DNA from: Chryseobacterium viscerum
GTDB lineage: Bacteria; Bacteroidota; Bacteroidia; Flavobacteriales; Weeksellaceae
DNA length: 64,000 nucleotides
Assembly (NCBI RefSeq): GCF_002899945.2
Contig: NZ_PPEG02000005.1
Location: 434,001-498,000, forward strand
Reading direction: 5' to 3'
The notes beneath the pieces were generated by a model that was not told the DNA's origin, did no database searches, and was given only the letters and a program-made list of their open reading frames with translations. Of the stretch, positions 55,849 to 64,000 are shown piece after piece (the stretch's first letter is position 1; every line of letters begins with the position of its first letter). Position numbers and translations under genes: made by a program.

Positions 55849-56424
55849 TTATCCCCAGCTTTTAAATTTGTCATGCATTATTTCTGCAATCTCGTTTACT
55901 CTTTTCTGAGCTATCTCATTATCTTGTCTGTATTCCATAGGTATCTTGTCATAGTCCATAACTTCATCGTTAGACAGAAATCCTTTTAAATGGTTTAATA
56001 CTCTAAATATAATATGGTCCATACGCCAGCAAATAGAAGGCTCAATGTTTTGCATTTCATCAGTTTCTATTCCTTTCGTTTCACCGCCGACCCAGAGACT
56101 TCTATCAAAAACGAAAGTAATGTCCTTATAATTTGACTCAGATTTGTCATATTCAGGATTACCGAATAGTATTTTCCATCTTGGGATATCTGCTGCGAAG
56201 CGCATACTGCAAAATATGGGCTGGAATAATCTTTTGCTTGTATCTACATCAGAAATGCTTTTTGGAGGCTCGGTGTAAAAATGGTCAAAAACCTCAATAA
56301 GATGACCTAGGTTGGGTTTAATAAATTCAATATAACGGGCAATAACAAATCCATTTTCATTCGATTGGCTGATAGAAGGAATATAAAACAGATCACCTGG
56401 TTTGGGCTTCATTAATGACTTCAT
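55849..56424 (-). CDS. Imm26-like protein
   Basis: 191 residues. The beginning PKPGDLFYIPSISQSNENGFVIARYIEFI followed by LIEVFDHFYTEPP resembles the Imm26 pattern (GDxFxIPL...YGfGRv...IEVFD), a superfamily that includes polymorphic-toxin immunity proteins and many genes without a toxin partner. There is no adjacent toxin gene visible. It lies 92 bp upstream of paralog B on the same strand. A general small-molecule or protein-binding role is equally possible. Confidence 0.5.
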   Translation of the reverse strand: MKSLMKPKPGDLFYIPSISQSNENGFVIARYIEFIKPNLGHLIEVFDHFYTEPPKSISDVDTSKRLFQPIFCSMRFAADIPRWKILFGNPEYDKSESNYKDITFVFDRSLWVGGETKGIETDEMQNIEPSICWRMDHIIFRVLNHLKGFLSNDEVMDYDKIPMEYRQDNEIAQKRVNEIAEIMHDKFKSWG

Positions 56425-56460
56425 TATACAATATTTTAATAGTATTATCTGGATATTTAT

Positions 56461-56494
56461 AAAAAAAACGGAGCCTGAAAACAGACTCCGCCTA
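56461..56494 (-). terminator. terminator after sigma factor gene
   Basis: Minus strand GGCGGAGTCTG pairs with CAGGCTCCG around TTTT and is followed by T-run. Confidence 0.88.
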
Positions 56495-56515
56495 TAAAGT
56501 TTTTTACGCTAAAAA

Positions 56516-57382
56516 TTATTTACCTAGATAAGATTTAAGGATCTTGCTTCTGGTATTGTGTTTTAGTCTCTTAATTGCTTTTTCTTTGATCTGACGAACT
56601 CTCTCTCTTGTAAGATCGAAAGTCTCACCAATTTCTTCTAAAGTCATTGGGTGTTTTCCGTTCAGTCCGAAGTATAATCTTACCAAATCAGCCTCTCTCG
56701 GCGTCAAAGTATTCAATGCTCTTTCGATCTCGATTTGTAGAGATTCAAGCATCAGATCTTTATCTGGACTTGGAGATTCTCCTGAACGCAATACATCATA
56801 AAGATTAGAATCTTCACCTTCTACTAAAGGCGCATCCATAGACAGGTGTCTTCCGGAGTTTTTCATTGATTCTTTAATATCTTCCTCACTCATGTCAAGA
56901 ACTTCAGCCAATTCTTCCGGAGAAGGTGGTCTTTCATTTTCCTGCTCAAGGTGAGCGTATGCTTTATTGATTTTGTTGATAGAACCAATTTTGTTCAATG
57001 GTAGTCTTACAATTCTTGACTGCTCAGCCAATGCCTGTAAAATTGATTGACGGATCCACCATACTGCATAAGAGATAAATTTGAAACCTCTAGTTTCATC
57101 GTACCTTTTTGCCGCTTTCATGAGTCCTAAGTTACCTTCATTGATCAAATCGGGTAAAGAAAGACCTTGATTTTGGTATTGCTTAGATACAGAAACTACG
57201 AAACGAAGGTTGGCTTTGATTAATTTCTCCAGTGCGGCTCTATCGCCAGCACGTATTTTTTGTGCCAATTCTACTTCTTCGTCCGCAGTGATCAGTTCCA
57301 CTTTACCAATTTCCTGCAAATACTTGTCTAATGAAGCAGTTTCCCTGTTGGTAACCTGCTTAGTGATTTTTAATTGTCTCAT
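56516..57382 (-). CDS. rpoD: primary sigma factor (sigma-70, Bacteroidota type)
   Basis: 288 residues, the usual short length of the Bacteroidota housekeeping sigma, which lacks most of region 1. Region 1.2 begins [24 protein letters not shown]; region 2 carries [22 protein letters not shown], then [20 protein letters not shown] and [20 protein letters not shown]. Region 3 follows, and region 4 has [22 protein letters not shown]. It recognises the TAnnTTTG promoters predicted through this window. A terminator follows, and the upstream 330 bp has no clear promoter. Confidence 0.95.
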   Translation of the reverse strand: MRQLKITKQVTNRETASLDKYLQEIGKVELITADEEVELAQKIRAGDRAALEKLIKANLRFVVSVSKQYQNQGLSLPDLINEGNLGLMKAAKRYDETRGFKFISYAVWWIRQSILQALAEQSRIVRLPLNKIGSINKINKAYAHLEQENERPPSPEELAEVLDMSEEDIKESMKNSGRHLSMDAPLVEGEDSNLYDVLRSGESPSPDKDLMLESLQIEIERALNTLTPREADLVRLYFGLNGKHPMTLEEIGETFDLTRERVRQIKEKAIKRLKHNTRSKILKSYLGK

Positions 57383-57715
57383 TTATTTTATCCTCAAAAA
57401 AAGAGTTACTATAATATATACGTATGAAAAGGTAAAAAGGTTACACGAGGTAGAATCTTTTTTGTATAATGTACACCATAAAATGTGTTAATGTTTTTAT
57501 AAGACTTTTTAATTATTTGATAATAAGCGTGTTGGTGTTATTTTTTATTGAAGGTTAAAATGTTTTTTAATGATAAAAGAATTAATATTGGCGATACTTT
57601 GTTATAGATGAGATCAAGTATTTATAATGACGAGACTTTAAAACTCATATTTTAAACAAAAAAAACGAAACCGAAGTCCCGTTTTTATTTTATATTATTT
57701 TAAAATAATTTTCAA
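57383..57715. other. AT-rich spacer upstream of sigma factor gene
   Basis: No gene is seen. It holds the terminator of the S1/P1 nuclease gene. Possible -7-like boxes (TACCTTTT) occur on the minus strand about 60 bp before the sigma factor start, but are not convincing. Confidence 0.35.
57658..57690 (-). terminator. terminator after S1/P1 nuclease gene
   Basis: Minus strand ACGGGAC and GTTTCGT (two G-T pairs) with a TTCG loop, flanked by T-runs. Confidence 0.75.
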
Positions 57716-58507
57716 CTAAAAAAGTTCGTTTAAAACTTTTGCCAGTCTCAACCCTCCGTATAGAAGCTGTCTTTCCATCGTATCATTGAACTTATACTGG
57801 TAGTCGTAAGATAGTTTAGAATCGTTAGGAGTCTGTGCATAGATTTTGTTGGCGATTTTATGAGAATCATATAACCAATCTTCTAATGTCCCGGACTGGA
57901 TCTGTGCTACTTCTTCTTTAGATTTAATGTCTAAAAGCTTAGAGTATTCCGTGTAGCTGTATTTTTGAGAGTCTACTAATTTTCCATCCCAAACTGAGTG
58001 TAAATTGGTTTTTTCCCCGAAATAAGTAACATTGATCTTGTTTCCACCCAAATCTTCAGCTCTTCCTACGTGTAGAGGCTGTGCCAGGTCTCCCATAATA
58101 TGAATAAGGAAGATTAAAGCAATTTTTCTGTCTTTTTCAGACGTGTTTTTGTCTTTAATCTGGCTAGACAGTGTGTTTACCTGTGTATAAAGGCTTGGTC
58201 CTGCCTGTGCTTTTAAGTTTTGTTCAAAAGCTTTAAAGTCAGTCTGTGGATCAATGTTTACATAATGCCACGATGAAGCCTGCTTCCATGCACCTGTTGT
58301 ATCAGATTTGATAAAATCCGGCCAGTTTGCCCAGTAAGCCAGACGCTCTCTTCCCATCATCTTTTTAATTTCTCTTCTCGCCTTGCGGGAAAGATGGTTT
58401 TCTGCAATGTCTGCAATAACCCTGTGTCCCGTTAATCCCCACGCATAAGAATAAAGTGAAGAGGCCATGAATGCTAAAATCAGAATTTTAGAATAAATAC
58501 TTTTCAT
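57716..58507 (-). CDS. S1/P1 nuclease family protein
   Basis: 263-residue secreted zinc-dependent nuclease degrading single-stranded DNA/RNA. The signal peptide ends at SLYSYA, leaving tryptophan as the first residue (WGLTGHRVIADIAENHL), which is the family hallmark because the mature N-terminus binds zinc. Zinc-ligand blocks follow: DFIKSDTTGAWKQASSWHYVNID, HIMGDLAQPLHVGRAEDLGGNKI, and NLHSVWDGKLV. Likely role: extracellular or periplasmic phosphate/nucleotide scavenging. Its -7-like box is at 58531-58538. Confidence 0.93.
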   Translation of the reverse strand: MKSIYSKILILAFMASSLYSYAWGLTGHRVIADIAENHLSRKARREIKKMMGRERLAYWANWPDFIKSDTTGAWKQASSWHYVNIDPQTDFKAFEQNLKAQAGPSLYTQVNTLSSQIKDKNTSEKDRKIALIFLIHIMGDLAQPLHVGRAEDLGGNKINVTYFGEKTNLHSVWDGKLVDSQKYSYTEYSKLLDIKSKEEVAQIQSGTLEDWLYDSHKIANKIYAQTPNDSKLSYDYQYKFNDTMERQLLYGGLRLAKVLNELF

Positions 58508-58530
58508 TTTGAATAATAATTTTCAGTCTG

Positions 58531-58538
58531 CAAAGATA
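58531..58538 (-). promoter_or_regulatory. -7 box for S1/P1 nuclease
   Basis: Minus strand TATCTTTG, full match to TAnnTTTG, 24 bp before the ATG. No TTTG-like -33 element was found at the expected distance. Confidence 0.5.
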
Positions 58539-58912
58539 CGGTCCGCTTTCGGAATGAGCACGCATTATCCTGAATTTATTCTATAAGATGATGTTAATAA
58601 AAATTAATCTAAATAAAAGAGGTAATTACCCTAGGTTTGAAAGGTTGTTTTTTGAAAAATATAGAAAGAAAAACAGATGTATACTATAAGGATAGGGAAG
58701 AATGGAGAGAAAAGTACAGTAAGATAGTAAGCCTCTGAAATATCCATGTGGTTTAAACATTGAAGTATAAACATCTGATCCTGAACAAGGAATTTTATTT
58801 TTAAAAAACAAGCAAATCTTGTATTTACCGTATTTTTACGGAATTTGTTAGAATTTATTCTATCTAATGTTAATAAATTACTATTTTTAGGATAAAATTA
58901 TTGTAAAAATAT

Positions 58913-58943
58913 TTTTTCAAACTTATGAGATATATTATCTTTA
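58913..58943 (+). promoter_or_regulatory. predicted promoter of tssG operon
   Basis: TTTT at 58913-58916, 19-bp spacer, TATCTTTA at 58936-58943 (one mismatch to TAnnTTTG). AGAGGAAA lies just before the ATG. Confidence 0.5.
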
Positions 58944-58967
58944 CAAGTCATAATCAGAGGAAACACT

Positions 58968-59909
58968 ATGTATGAGAATAATATTGTAGATATGCATTAC
59001 AATAAGCTGCAGACAGATTTTAAAGCTGAAGCTGTGGCGGTTAACCTATTGAAGTACCACCGTGCGGTAAGCAATATATTCATCGAGCGTGTCGGAGTGA
59101 ATGACCGTGCTTATCTGAAGGACATAAAAAGTATCTCAAGCAGTTATTTAGGATTTGATGAGGAAGTATTTACCATAGAGAGTTATAGGGAAGGCATTTA
59201 TGACTACCTTCCGGAAGGATTGTTCCATCCGCCGTCTCTTGGAGCTTCCAGAAAGAATGTAGATACTGTGGTAAGGGAAATCCGGAAACAGAAAAGGGTA
59301 GAAGATGACGCCCGTAAGTTTTTCCGTCCTTTTGAACTGGAAGTCTTTTTTACGGAGATCAGCGCTTTGCTTAAGGAGTCTGAATTTGATATGGCAAGCA
59401 ATACAGATTCTTTACTGGAAACGGTAAGTGAGCTTTGGCCTCTGGTAAAAATGCTGGATAAGCAGAGTGCGTATGTCTTCATGCATATTTTACCTTTTTT
59501 CCATCAGATCAGAGGAGATAAAAAATGGTTTGAAAGATGTATGACCGCTTTTCTGCAGGTGCCGGTAAACGTAAGTTTTTCACCCAATATTATCGATCAG
59601 ATTGAGAAAAATAATGATTCGATGTTATTGGGAAATTCAAGATTAGGGGTAACCTATATCCCAAGTGGTCCGCATATGGACGGGCAACGAAACTGGGTGG
59701 TAAACATTGGTCCGATTCCTTATGAAGATATGAAGAAGTATATTCCGGGAAGTCCGTTCAGAAATGTGCTTCAGGCATTATATGATTATTTTCTTCCGGT
59801 AACCGTGGATGTGGAAGAGAATTTTGTCACAGAAAAAGAGGAATACTCATTCAGCCTTGAGGATGATGAAAGAAACGCCAGCCGCCTTGGATACTCTACC
59901 TTCCTCTAA
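58968..59909 (+). CDS. tssG: type VI secretion (T6SSiii) TssG-like protein
   Basis: 313-residue cytoplasmic protein resembling the baseplate wedge subunit TssG of Bacteroidota T6SS. Features: an N-terminal segment, a central helical region, and the C-terminal SRLGVTYIPSGPHMDGQRNWVVNIGPIPYEDMKKYIPG, whose G...D...I.IGP layout is typical of TssG. The next genes encode TssN-like and TssK-like proteins, strengthening the assignment. The usual partner TssF is not adjacent. It is the first gene of a three-gene operon. Confidence 0.75.
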   Translation: MYENNIVDMHYNKLQTDFKAEAVAVNLLKYHRAVSNIFIERVGVNDRAYLKDIKSISSSYLGFDEEVFTIESYREGIYDYLPEGLFHPPSLGASRKNVDTVVREIRKQKRVEDDARKFFRPFELEVFFTEISALLKESEFDMASNTDSLLETVSELWPLVKMLDKQSAYVFMHILPFFHQIRGDKKWFERCMTAFLQVPVNVSFSPNIIDQIEKNNDSMLLGNSRLGVTYIPSGPHMDGQRNWVVNIGPIPYEDMKKYIPGSPFRNVLQALYDYFLPVTVDVEENFVTEKEEYSFSLEDDERNASRLGYSTFL

Positions 59910-59963
59910 TTTATTTTATTATATTTACAACTACCAACAAAGTATAAATTCGAAAAGAAAAAA

Positions 59964-60866
59964 ATGGAAATTTCTTCAGTAAAAGGTATTTTTCTAAGGT
60001 ATATCTTAATGCCTTTAATCGCAATTATTATGATGGTTATACTCGGTGTAATCAGGAGAAATAAGCCTGCGATCAAAATTAAAGTAATTATTGTATACGT
60101 ACTTCTGTGCAGTTTATGTCTGGCGATCCCGGGCGTATTTGGATTTGCCGGAAATCTTTTTAATCCGTACTGGTATCTTATAGCACAGGTTATTTATCTT
60201 ATTTTTGGGATTATTCATGTGAATTTATTACACAAATATTTCAAAAAACACATCGAATCTCTTTCAATGAGCATTCTGTTTGAATCTATACTTTCTTTGA
60301 CGTGTATTGTATTAGGCGGGTATCTTTTCACTCTGATCTTTAACTGGATGAGCAAAGGAACAGGATATTCAGTAATGGCAGCAACAAGTATGGTGATCTT
60401 TGTGGTTCCTATGGTATTTTATTACTGTTATATCCAGTTTATCAGTATTCCATTTGATATTTATAAAACATGGAGGTATTCTCCGGATCAGAAACTGCCA
60501 GATTTTGAAGGAGCAGATTTTGACAGATTAATGGTATTGAATGTTGAACTAAGCAAAAAATTAGAAGACACCAACCGTTTCAGAATTAAAGCTAAAACAC
60601 TTCCGACTGGAGTTACTTTCGGAGATTGGTTTTACAGAGTGGTGGATGATTACAACCACAAAAATCCAGGATCTGTTATTCATCTTTCTGACGAAGGAAA
60701 TGAGCCTTATTACTGGATCTTTTACACTAAAAAATCATTTTTCAGTTTCAGAAAATATATAGATTTCGACCACGACATTACTTCAAACAGCATTTCTGAA
60801 AATGAAGTGGTGATTTGTAAGAGAGTTATTCAGCATGAAGAGGAGGGAGTCGCAAAAAAATCATAA
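59964..60866 (+). CDS. tssN: TssN-like membrane protein of T6SSiii
   Basis: 300 residues. Residues 1-175 contain five or six hydrophobic helices (VKGIFLRYILMPLIAIIMM, IKVIIVYVLLCSLCLAIPG, PYWYLIAQVIYLIFGIIHV and so on); the C-terminal 130 residues are cytoplasmic and end VICKRVIQHEEEG. TssN is specific to the Bacteroidota T6SSiii, which lacks the canonical TssJLM complex, and is believed to form part of its membrane complex with TssO, TssP, TssQ and TssR. It sits between tssG and tssK with 54- and 24-bp gaps. Confidence 0.8.
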   Translation: MEISSVKGIFLRYILMPLIAIIMMVILGVIRRNKPAIKIKVIIVYVLLCSLCLAIPGVFGFAGNLFNPYWYLIAQVIYLIFGIIHVNLLHKYFKKHIESLSMSILFESILSLTCIVLGGYLFTLIFNWMSKGTGYSVMAATSMVIFVVPMVFYYCYIQFISIPFDIYKTWRYSPDQKLPDFEGADFDRLMVLNVELSKKLEDTNRFRIKAKTLPTGVTFGDWFYRVVDDYNHKNPGSVIHLSDEGNEPYYWIFYTKKSFFSFRKYIDFDHDITSNSISENEVVICKRVIQHEEEGVAKKS

Positions 60867-60890
60867 ACACAAAATTTAAAAAGTATTAAC

Positions 60891-62030
60891 ATGATACAAC
60901 CTATTAAACATTTTGCAATCAATTGGGTGGATGGGATGAAAGTTTCCCAGAGACACCTTAATGATCAGGATAATTTCTTAATTGATACCATCAGAGATTC
61001 CAATTCCCTTGGAATTACTACATATAACTACGGGCTTCTGCCTATTTCCACTGAATTTACAGACCGTACCATTTTTGACGTTCACAATACAGCAACCAAC
61101 GATGTGCAGCTGGTCATTAAGCGTTGTAGCGCTGTTACTATGGCAGGGTATCGTATTGAGTTGACGGACAGAAGAATCAGCGTAAAATCATTGGCGAAAT
61201 CCATGAACGAAGAGCAGGCAGACGGTGAATATTATATTTTAATCTCTGTAAACCCTTTTGACAAAGTACCTTTTGGGGATATTGATCCTGAAGAAATTCC
61301 GCCGCGTCACCCAAGCGCGCAGCCGAATCATCATATTGAACTTCTACCTGTCACTTCTTTGAACAGCAGCTACTCAGGAGGAAATTATCTTATCATCGGT
61401 AAAGTAGATTTAAAAGGAAATATTGCTCAGGTAGATTCCAACTTTATTCCGCCTTGTGCTTCCGTTCAGAGTCATCCAGCTTTAGTAGAGTATTACAGCA
61501 ACTTTGCAAAATCTATCGGAAATCTTCAGCAGTATGCTTTTAAAATTATTCAGAAAGCATCTCATAAAAACCAGAATACAGCGCTGGCACAAAACGTTAA
61601 GTTCTTGTGTACGACCATGGTAAATACCTTTGGAGATATGTATTTTCAGTTCAGGAATGTTACTCCTTGGCAGCCACCTGTATTTTTGATTGAGTCTTTT
61701 GCGAGACTAGCTCTTCATTTATACAACTCAACACAGCTTCTTGTTCCGGCTGAGCTGGAAGAAATGCTGAACTATAGCCTGGAGTGGAGCGAAATTGCTC
61801 CTCATACTTTATTGAACCAGCTTTCTATTGTAGCAGAGACCAATTATGATCATCATAACTGTGGTGAACCATTGCTTTACATTCAACAGATGTTGAGAAG
61901 CCTTGAAACGATTTTCTCTAAATTGAGCGAACTTGATTACATCGGTCAGAGAAAAGAAAACATTATCGTTAACGAGCAGGAAGTTTCAACGAACACGAAT
62001 CCAAAAAGAGGTTGGAGTGTTTTAGATTAA
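60891..62030 (+). CDS. tssK: TssK-like baseplate protein of T6SSiii
   Basis: 379 residues, cytoplasmic. The N-terminus VNWVDGMKVSQRHLNDQDNF-like (actual NWVDGMKVSQRHLNDQD near 10-26) matches the TssK beginning (VxWxEGMxLxxQHFQxQD), and the central part has the shoulder-head pattern ending in SLEWSEIAPHTLLNQLS. TssK joins the baseplate to the membrane complex. Homologous position in T6SSiii clusters supports the call. A terminator follows, so the operon ends here. Confidence 0.82.
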   Translation: MIQPIKHFAINWVDGMKVSQRHLNDQDNFLIDTIRDSNSLGITTYNYGLLPISTEFTDRTIFDVHNTATNDVQLVIKRCSAVTMAGYRIELTDRRISVKSLAKSMNEEQADGEYYILISVNPFDKVPFGDIDPEEIPPRHPSAQPNHHIELLPVTSLNSSYSGGNYLIIGKVDLKGNIAQVDSNFIPPCASVQSHPALVEYYSNFAKSIGNLQQYAFKIIQKASHKNQNTALAQNVKFLCTTMVNTFGDMYFQFRNVTPWQPPVFLIESFARLALHLYNSTQLLVPAELEEMLNYSLEWSEIAPHTLLNQLSIVAETNYDHHNCGEPLLYIQQMLRSLETIFSKLSELDYIGQRKENIIVNEQEVSTNTNPKRGWSVLD

Positions 62031-62049
62031 TAGCATTGAAATAAATACA

Positions 62050-62079
62050 AGTCCCGGATGAAAATTCGGGATTTTTTAT
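62050..62079 (+). terminator. terminator after tssK
   Basis: AGTCCCG pairs with CGGGATT (one G-T) around a 10-nt loop, followed by TTTTTT. Confidence 0.75.
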
Positions 62080-62104
62080 TAATCGCAACAAACAACTTTT
62101 AAAG

Positions 62105-62112
62105 TACATTTG
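62105..62112 (+). promoter_or_regulatory. -7 box for class V aminotransferase
   Basis: TACATTTG matches TAnnTTTG, 19 bp before the ATG; no good -33 element is seen. Confidence 0.45.
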
Positions 62113-62131
62113 CTTTATAGATTTATAGAAA

Positions 62132-63307
62132 ATGAATTTAGATTTAATAAGACAAGACACCCCGGGGTGTTCGGATAAGATATTCTTAAACAGTGCAGGA
62201 TCTTCATTAATGCCTAAAATTGTGGTAGACACTATTGTAAACTATTTATATGAAGAACAACAGGTTGGAGGCTATACCACAGCCGATAGAAACTCGGAAC
62301 AGATCCATCAGTTTTATAAAGAAGCTGCAAAGCTGATCAATGCCCAATCTTCCAATATTGCTTTTATGAGCAGTTCTACGGATGGGTATGCAAAAGCTTT
62401 GTCCAGTATCGATTTTAAAAAGGGTGACTCTATCATTACAACCAATGACGATTATGTTTCCAATCAGATTGCTTTTATTTCTTTACAGAAAAGATATCAT
62501 ATTGACATTGTCAGAGTTGCCAATCTGCCGGATCATGAGCTGGATCTTGAAGATATGGAAAGACTGATTAAGAAACACAACCCAAAGTTAATTGCAGTAA
62601 CTCATATTCCTACCAGTTCCGGTTTGATTCAAAATGTAGAAGGAGTAGGAAAACTTTGCAGGCAATACAACATTCTGTATCTGGTGGATGCCTGCCAGTC
62701 TGTAGGTCAGATGGTAGTGGATGTGGCGGAAATCAACTGTGATTTCTTAACCGCAACAGGAAGAAAGTTTATGAGAGGACCAAGAGGAACAGGGTTTTTA
62801 TATGTTTCAGAAAGAGTCTTAGAAAATGATTTAGCTCCTTTGTTTCTGGATAATAATGGAGCCGTCTGGACAGCATTTGACAACTACCAGTTAGACAATA
62901 CCGCCAAAAGGTTTGAACTTTTTGAAAGACCTAATGCTGCATGGCTTGGATTTAAAGAAGCTTTGAAGTACGCCAACACAATTGGAATGATGCATATCCA
63001 AAATTATAACAGGGAACTGGCAGAAAAGTTGAGAATAAACCTGCAGAATAGCGGTTTCAGGGTTTTGGATAAAGGAAATAGATTAGGCAGTATTGTTACT
63101 TTTTGTCAACAGGATAATAAGATTGAACAAATTCATAAAGTCCTGAAGGAGAATAATGTATTCTTCACGGTCAGTAATAAAAGCAATGCATTAATTGATT
63201 TTACCTCAAAAAATGTAGATCAGGCGATCCGCTTATCACCTCATTATTTCAATACCATGGAAGAAATTGAAAAAGTATCGCGGCTTTTGGAAAATATTCA
63301 TCGTTAA
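62132..63307 (+). CDS. class V aminotransferase-fold PLP enzyme
   Basis: 391-residue PLP enzyme of the cysteine desulfurase/isopenicillin epimerase superfamily. KIFLNSAGSSLMPK near 16-29, FMSSSTDGYAKAL near 78-90, VTHIPTSSGLIQNVEGV near 155-171, and the aspartate YLVDACQSVGQM near 183-194 are visible. The PLP lysine is in TATGRKFMRGPRGTG near 206-220. There is no Cys-loop as in IscS/SufS, so a sulfur-transfer function is unlikely; substrate unknown. Independent of the T6SS operon because of the terminator and -7 box between them. Confidence 0.85.
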   Translation: MNLDLIRQDTPGCSDKIFLNSAGSSLMPKIVVDTIVNYLYEEQQVGGYTTADRNSEQIHQFYKEAAKLINAQSSNIAFMSSSTDGYAKALSSIDFKKGDSIITTNDDYVSNQIAFISLQKRYHIDIVRVANLPDHELDLEDMERLIKKHNPKLIAVTHIPTSSGLIQNVEGVGKLCRQYNILYLVDACQSVGQMVVDVAEINCDFLTATGRKFMRGPRGTGFLYVSERVLENDLAPLFLDNNGAVWTAFDNYQLDNTAKRFELFERPNAAWLGFKEALKYANTIGMMHIQNYNRELAEKLRINLQNSGFRVLDKGNRLGSIVTFCQQDNKIEQIHKVLKENNVFFTVSNKSNALIDFTSKNVDQAIRLSPHYFNTMEEIEKVSRLLENIHR

Positions 63308-63329
63308 AAATAACGTCTTAAATGATTAT

Positions 63330-63362
63330 AAAAAGCCCCGGCAGATGCCGGGGCTTTTCAAT
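63330..63362. terminator. bidirectional terminator
   Basis: AAAAGCCCCGGCA and TGCCGGGGCTTTT are perfect arms around GA, with A/T-rich flanks on both strands; between convergent genes. Confidence 0.95.
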
Positions 63363-63363
63363 T

Positions 63364-64000
63364 TTATTTTTTGTTCAGAAGATCAAGAGTATGTTCTACA
63401 TGCCCGCCGCCTTTCCATTCATCATGTCCCGGAATAATCAGGGTAGCCTGGGAATACTTAGACTTCAGTTTCTCCATCGTTTTTGGCCATTGTGCAACAT
63501 TAGCTTCTCCCGTATAGCCCAGATCTACTGCTGCTTTGCTTTTTACAAGACATCCGCCATCTAATATTTTATATTTTGGAAACCATACCACTACATTATC
63601 AGCAGTATGCCCTTCACCAAGAAAATCTACGGTAAATTCTTCTCCACCAATACGGTAAGGTTTTCCGGTTTTTATAAGTTCTGTAGACGTAGCTTTTCCA
63701 TCTTTCTTTAGCAGTTCATTGGTTTTTGCTGTAGCATAGGTTTTAATTCCTTTTTTATTATAAAAGCTTAAATCTCCGGCTCTGTCTTCGTGAGAGTGAG
63801 TGGCAAATACCGCAATGACAGGAAGGTTATGGCGCTTTTGGATCGTGTCCAGCAGACTTTGGTATTGAGTTTTCTGCCATGGAACATCAAATAAAACCAC
63901 TCCTTTTTTAGTAACAAGATACACTGCATTGGTAGAATATTCCTTCCCTCCGAATACGCCAAAAGTTTTGTAAATATAGAAGTTGGGTTTAATCTGGGGT
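63364..64000 (-). CDS. bla: subclass B1 metallo-beta-lactamase (IND/CGB/CIA type), 5' truncated
   Basis: Zinc beta-lactamase hydrolysing penicillins, cephalosporins and carbapenems, periplasmic. The reading frame is open to the window edge (residues before NAVYLVTKKGVVLFDVPWQK include FYIYKTFGVFGGKEYST), so the signal peptide and first strand are missing. Zinc ligands are visible: ATHSHEDRAGD (His116, His118, Asp120 in BBL numbering), LGEGHTADN (His196), DGGCLVKS (Cys221), and IPGHDEWKGGGH (His263). The sequence is close to chromosomal enzymes of Chryseobacterium indologenes (IND) and C. gleum (CGB); exact allele not assigned. Confidence 0.93.
   Translation of the reverse strand, partial: PQIKPNFYIYKTFGVFGGKEYSTNAVYLVTKKGVVLFDVPWQKTQYQSLLDTIQKRHNLPVIAVFATHSHEDRAGDLSFYNKKGIKTYATAKTNELLKKDGKATSTELIKTGKPYRIGGEEFTVDFLGEGHTADNVVVWFPKYKILDGGCLVKSKAAVDLGYTGEANVAQWPKTMEKLKSKYSQATLIIPGHDEWKGGGHVEHTLDLLNKK

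Larger units (their letters stand above)
58508..58967. other. intergenic region between divergent genes
   Basis: No gene is seen in the 460 bp. It holds a -7-like box for the S1/P1 nuclease gene (58531-58538) and the predicted promoter of the T6SS genes (58913-58943). Confidence 0.4.

Noticed and set aside
58626..58811. Minus-strand frame of 61 codons in the S1/P1-tssG gap
   Set aside because: Low-complexity hydrophobic content, no start signals and no match to a family I know.
62132..63307. Class V aminotransferase as a cysteine desulfurase
   Set aside because: The catalytic Cys loop of IscS/SufS-type enzymes is not seen near the C-terminus.

Overview
The window reads as chromosomal DNA of a Bacteroidota / Flavobacteriia bacterium, most likely Chryseobacterium or a close relative. 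The evidence is low-GC coding with A-rich ribosome-binding regions, promoters with TAnnTTTG -7 boxes, a menaquinone pathway, GLPGLI, HYC_CC_PP, DUF4199 and head-GIN proteins, a short primary sigma factor, a Bacteroidota type VI secretion (T6SSiii) operon, a capnine (sulfonolipid) gene pair, and a subclass B1 metallo-beta-lactamase of the IND/CGB/CIA type typical of Chryseobacterium. No tRNA, rRNA, complete insertion sequence, prophage or CRISPR array was seen.

Layout. 1-3.5 kb: 3' part of gyrA and a TPR protein. 3.7-6.8 kb: menB, menA, an SRPBCC protein and a UPF0173 hydrolase. 6.95-7.05 kb: signal recognition particle RNA on the minus strand. 7.2-13.8 kb: DUF4199 protein, family 2 glycosyltransferase, head-GIN lipoprotein, phosphohexomutase, lipoprotein and PLP aminotransferase. 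14.2-16 kb: a small Cys-containing secreted protein, a GLPGLI protein and a decayed membrane-protein gene. 16-22.6 kb: PAP2 phosphatase, kdsB, LolA-like protein, glutathione peroxidase, VOC protein, SDR-like protein, MmcQ/YjbR protein, lipoprotein and ribF. 22.8-25.6 kb: atpD-atpC and a secreted protein. 26-29.5 kb (minus): a B12-type radical SAM protein, a beta-helix-like protein and a small membrane protein. 29.6-31.5 kb: Crp-like regulator, NAD(P)-binding protein and DUF4440 lipoprotein. 31.6-35 kb (minus): DMT exporter and the capB-capA pair. 35-40.9 kb: two large membrane GT-C-type proteins and DUF1697. 40.9-41.3 kb: a tandem 119-bp repeat. 41.4-44.5 kb: kdsA and a TonB-dependent receptor. 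44.7-48.3 kb: a copper-handling cluster. 48.5-51.3 kb: secreted tail-fibre-head-like protein and an S9 peptidase. 51.4-56.4 kb (minus): an accessory run with two paralogous 2OG-Fe(II) oxygenase-like proteins and an Imm26-like protein. 56.5-58.5 kb (minus): primary sigma factor and S1/P1 nuclease. 59-62 kb: tssG-tssN-tssK. 62-64 kb: class V aminotransferase and the truncated metallo-beta-lactamase.

How genes work together. menB and menA carry out consecutive menaquinone steps. kdsA and kdsB, 24 kb apart, make and activate Kdo for lipopolysaccharide. capA and capB would make cysteate and condense it with a fatty acyl donor on the way to capnine. HYC_CC_PP, DUF3347 and the multicopper oxidase form a periplasmic/outer-membrane copper cluster. 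tssG, tssN and tssK are baseplate and membrane parts of a T6SS whose other genes are not in the window. The most unusual items are the oxygenase pair, a multicopper oxidase fused to a CopB-like barrel, the isolated T6SS trio, the capnine pair with a hairpin between its genes, and several families of intergenic repeats. Family assignments come from recognised motifs read by eye; no searches were run.
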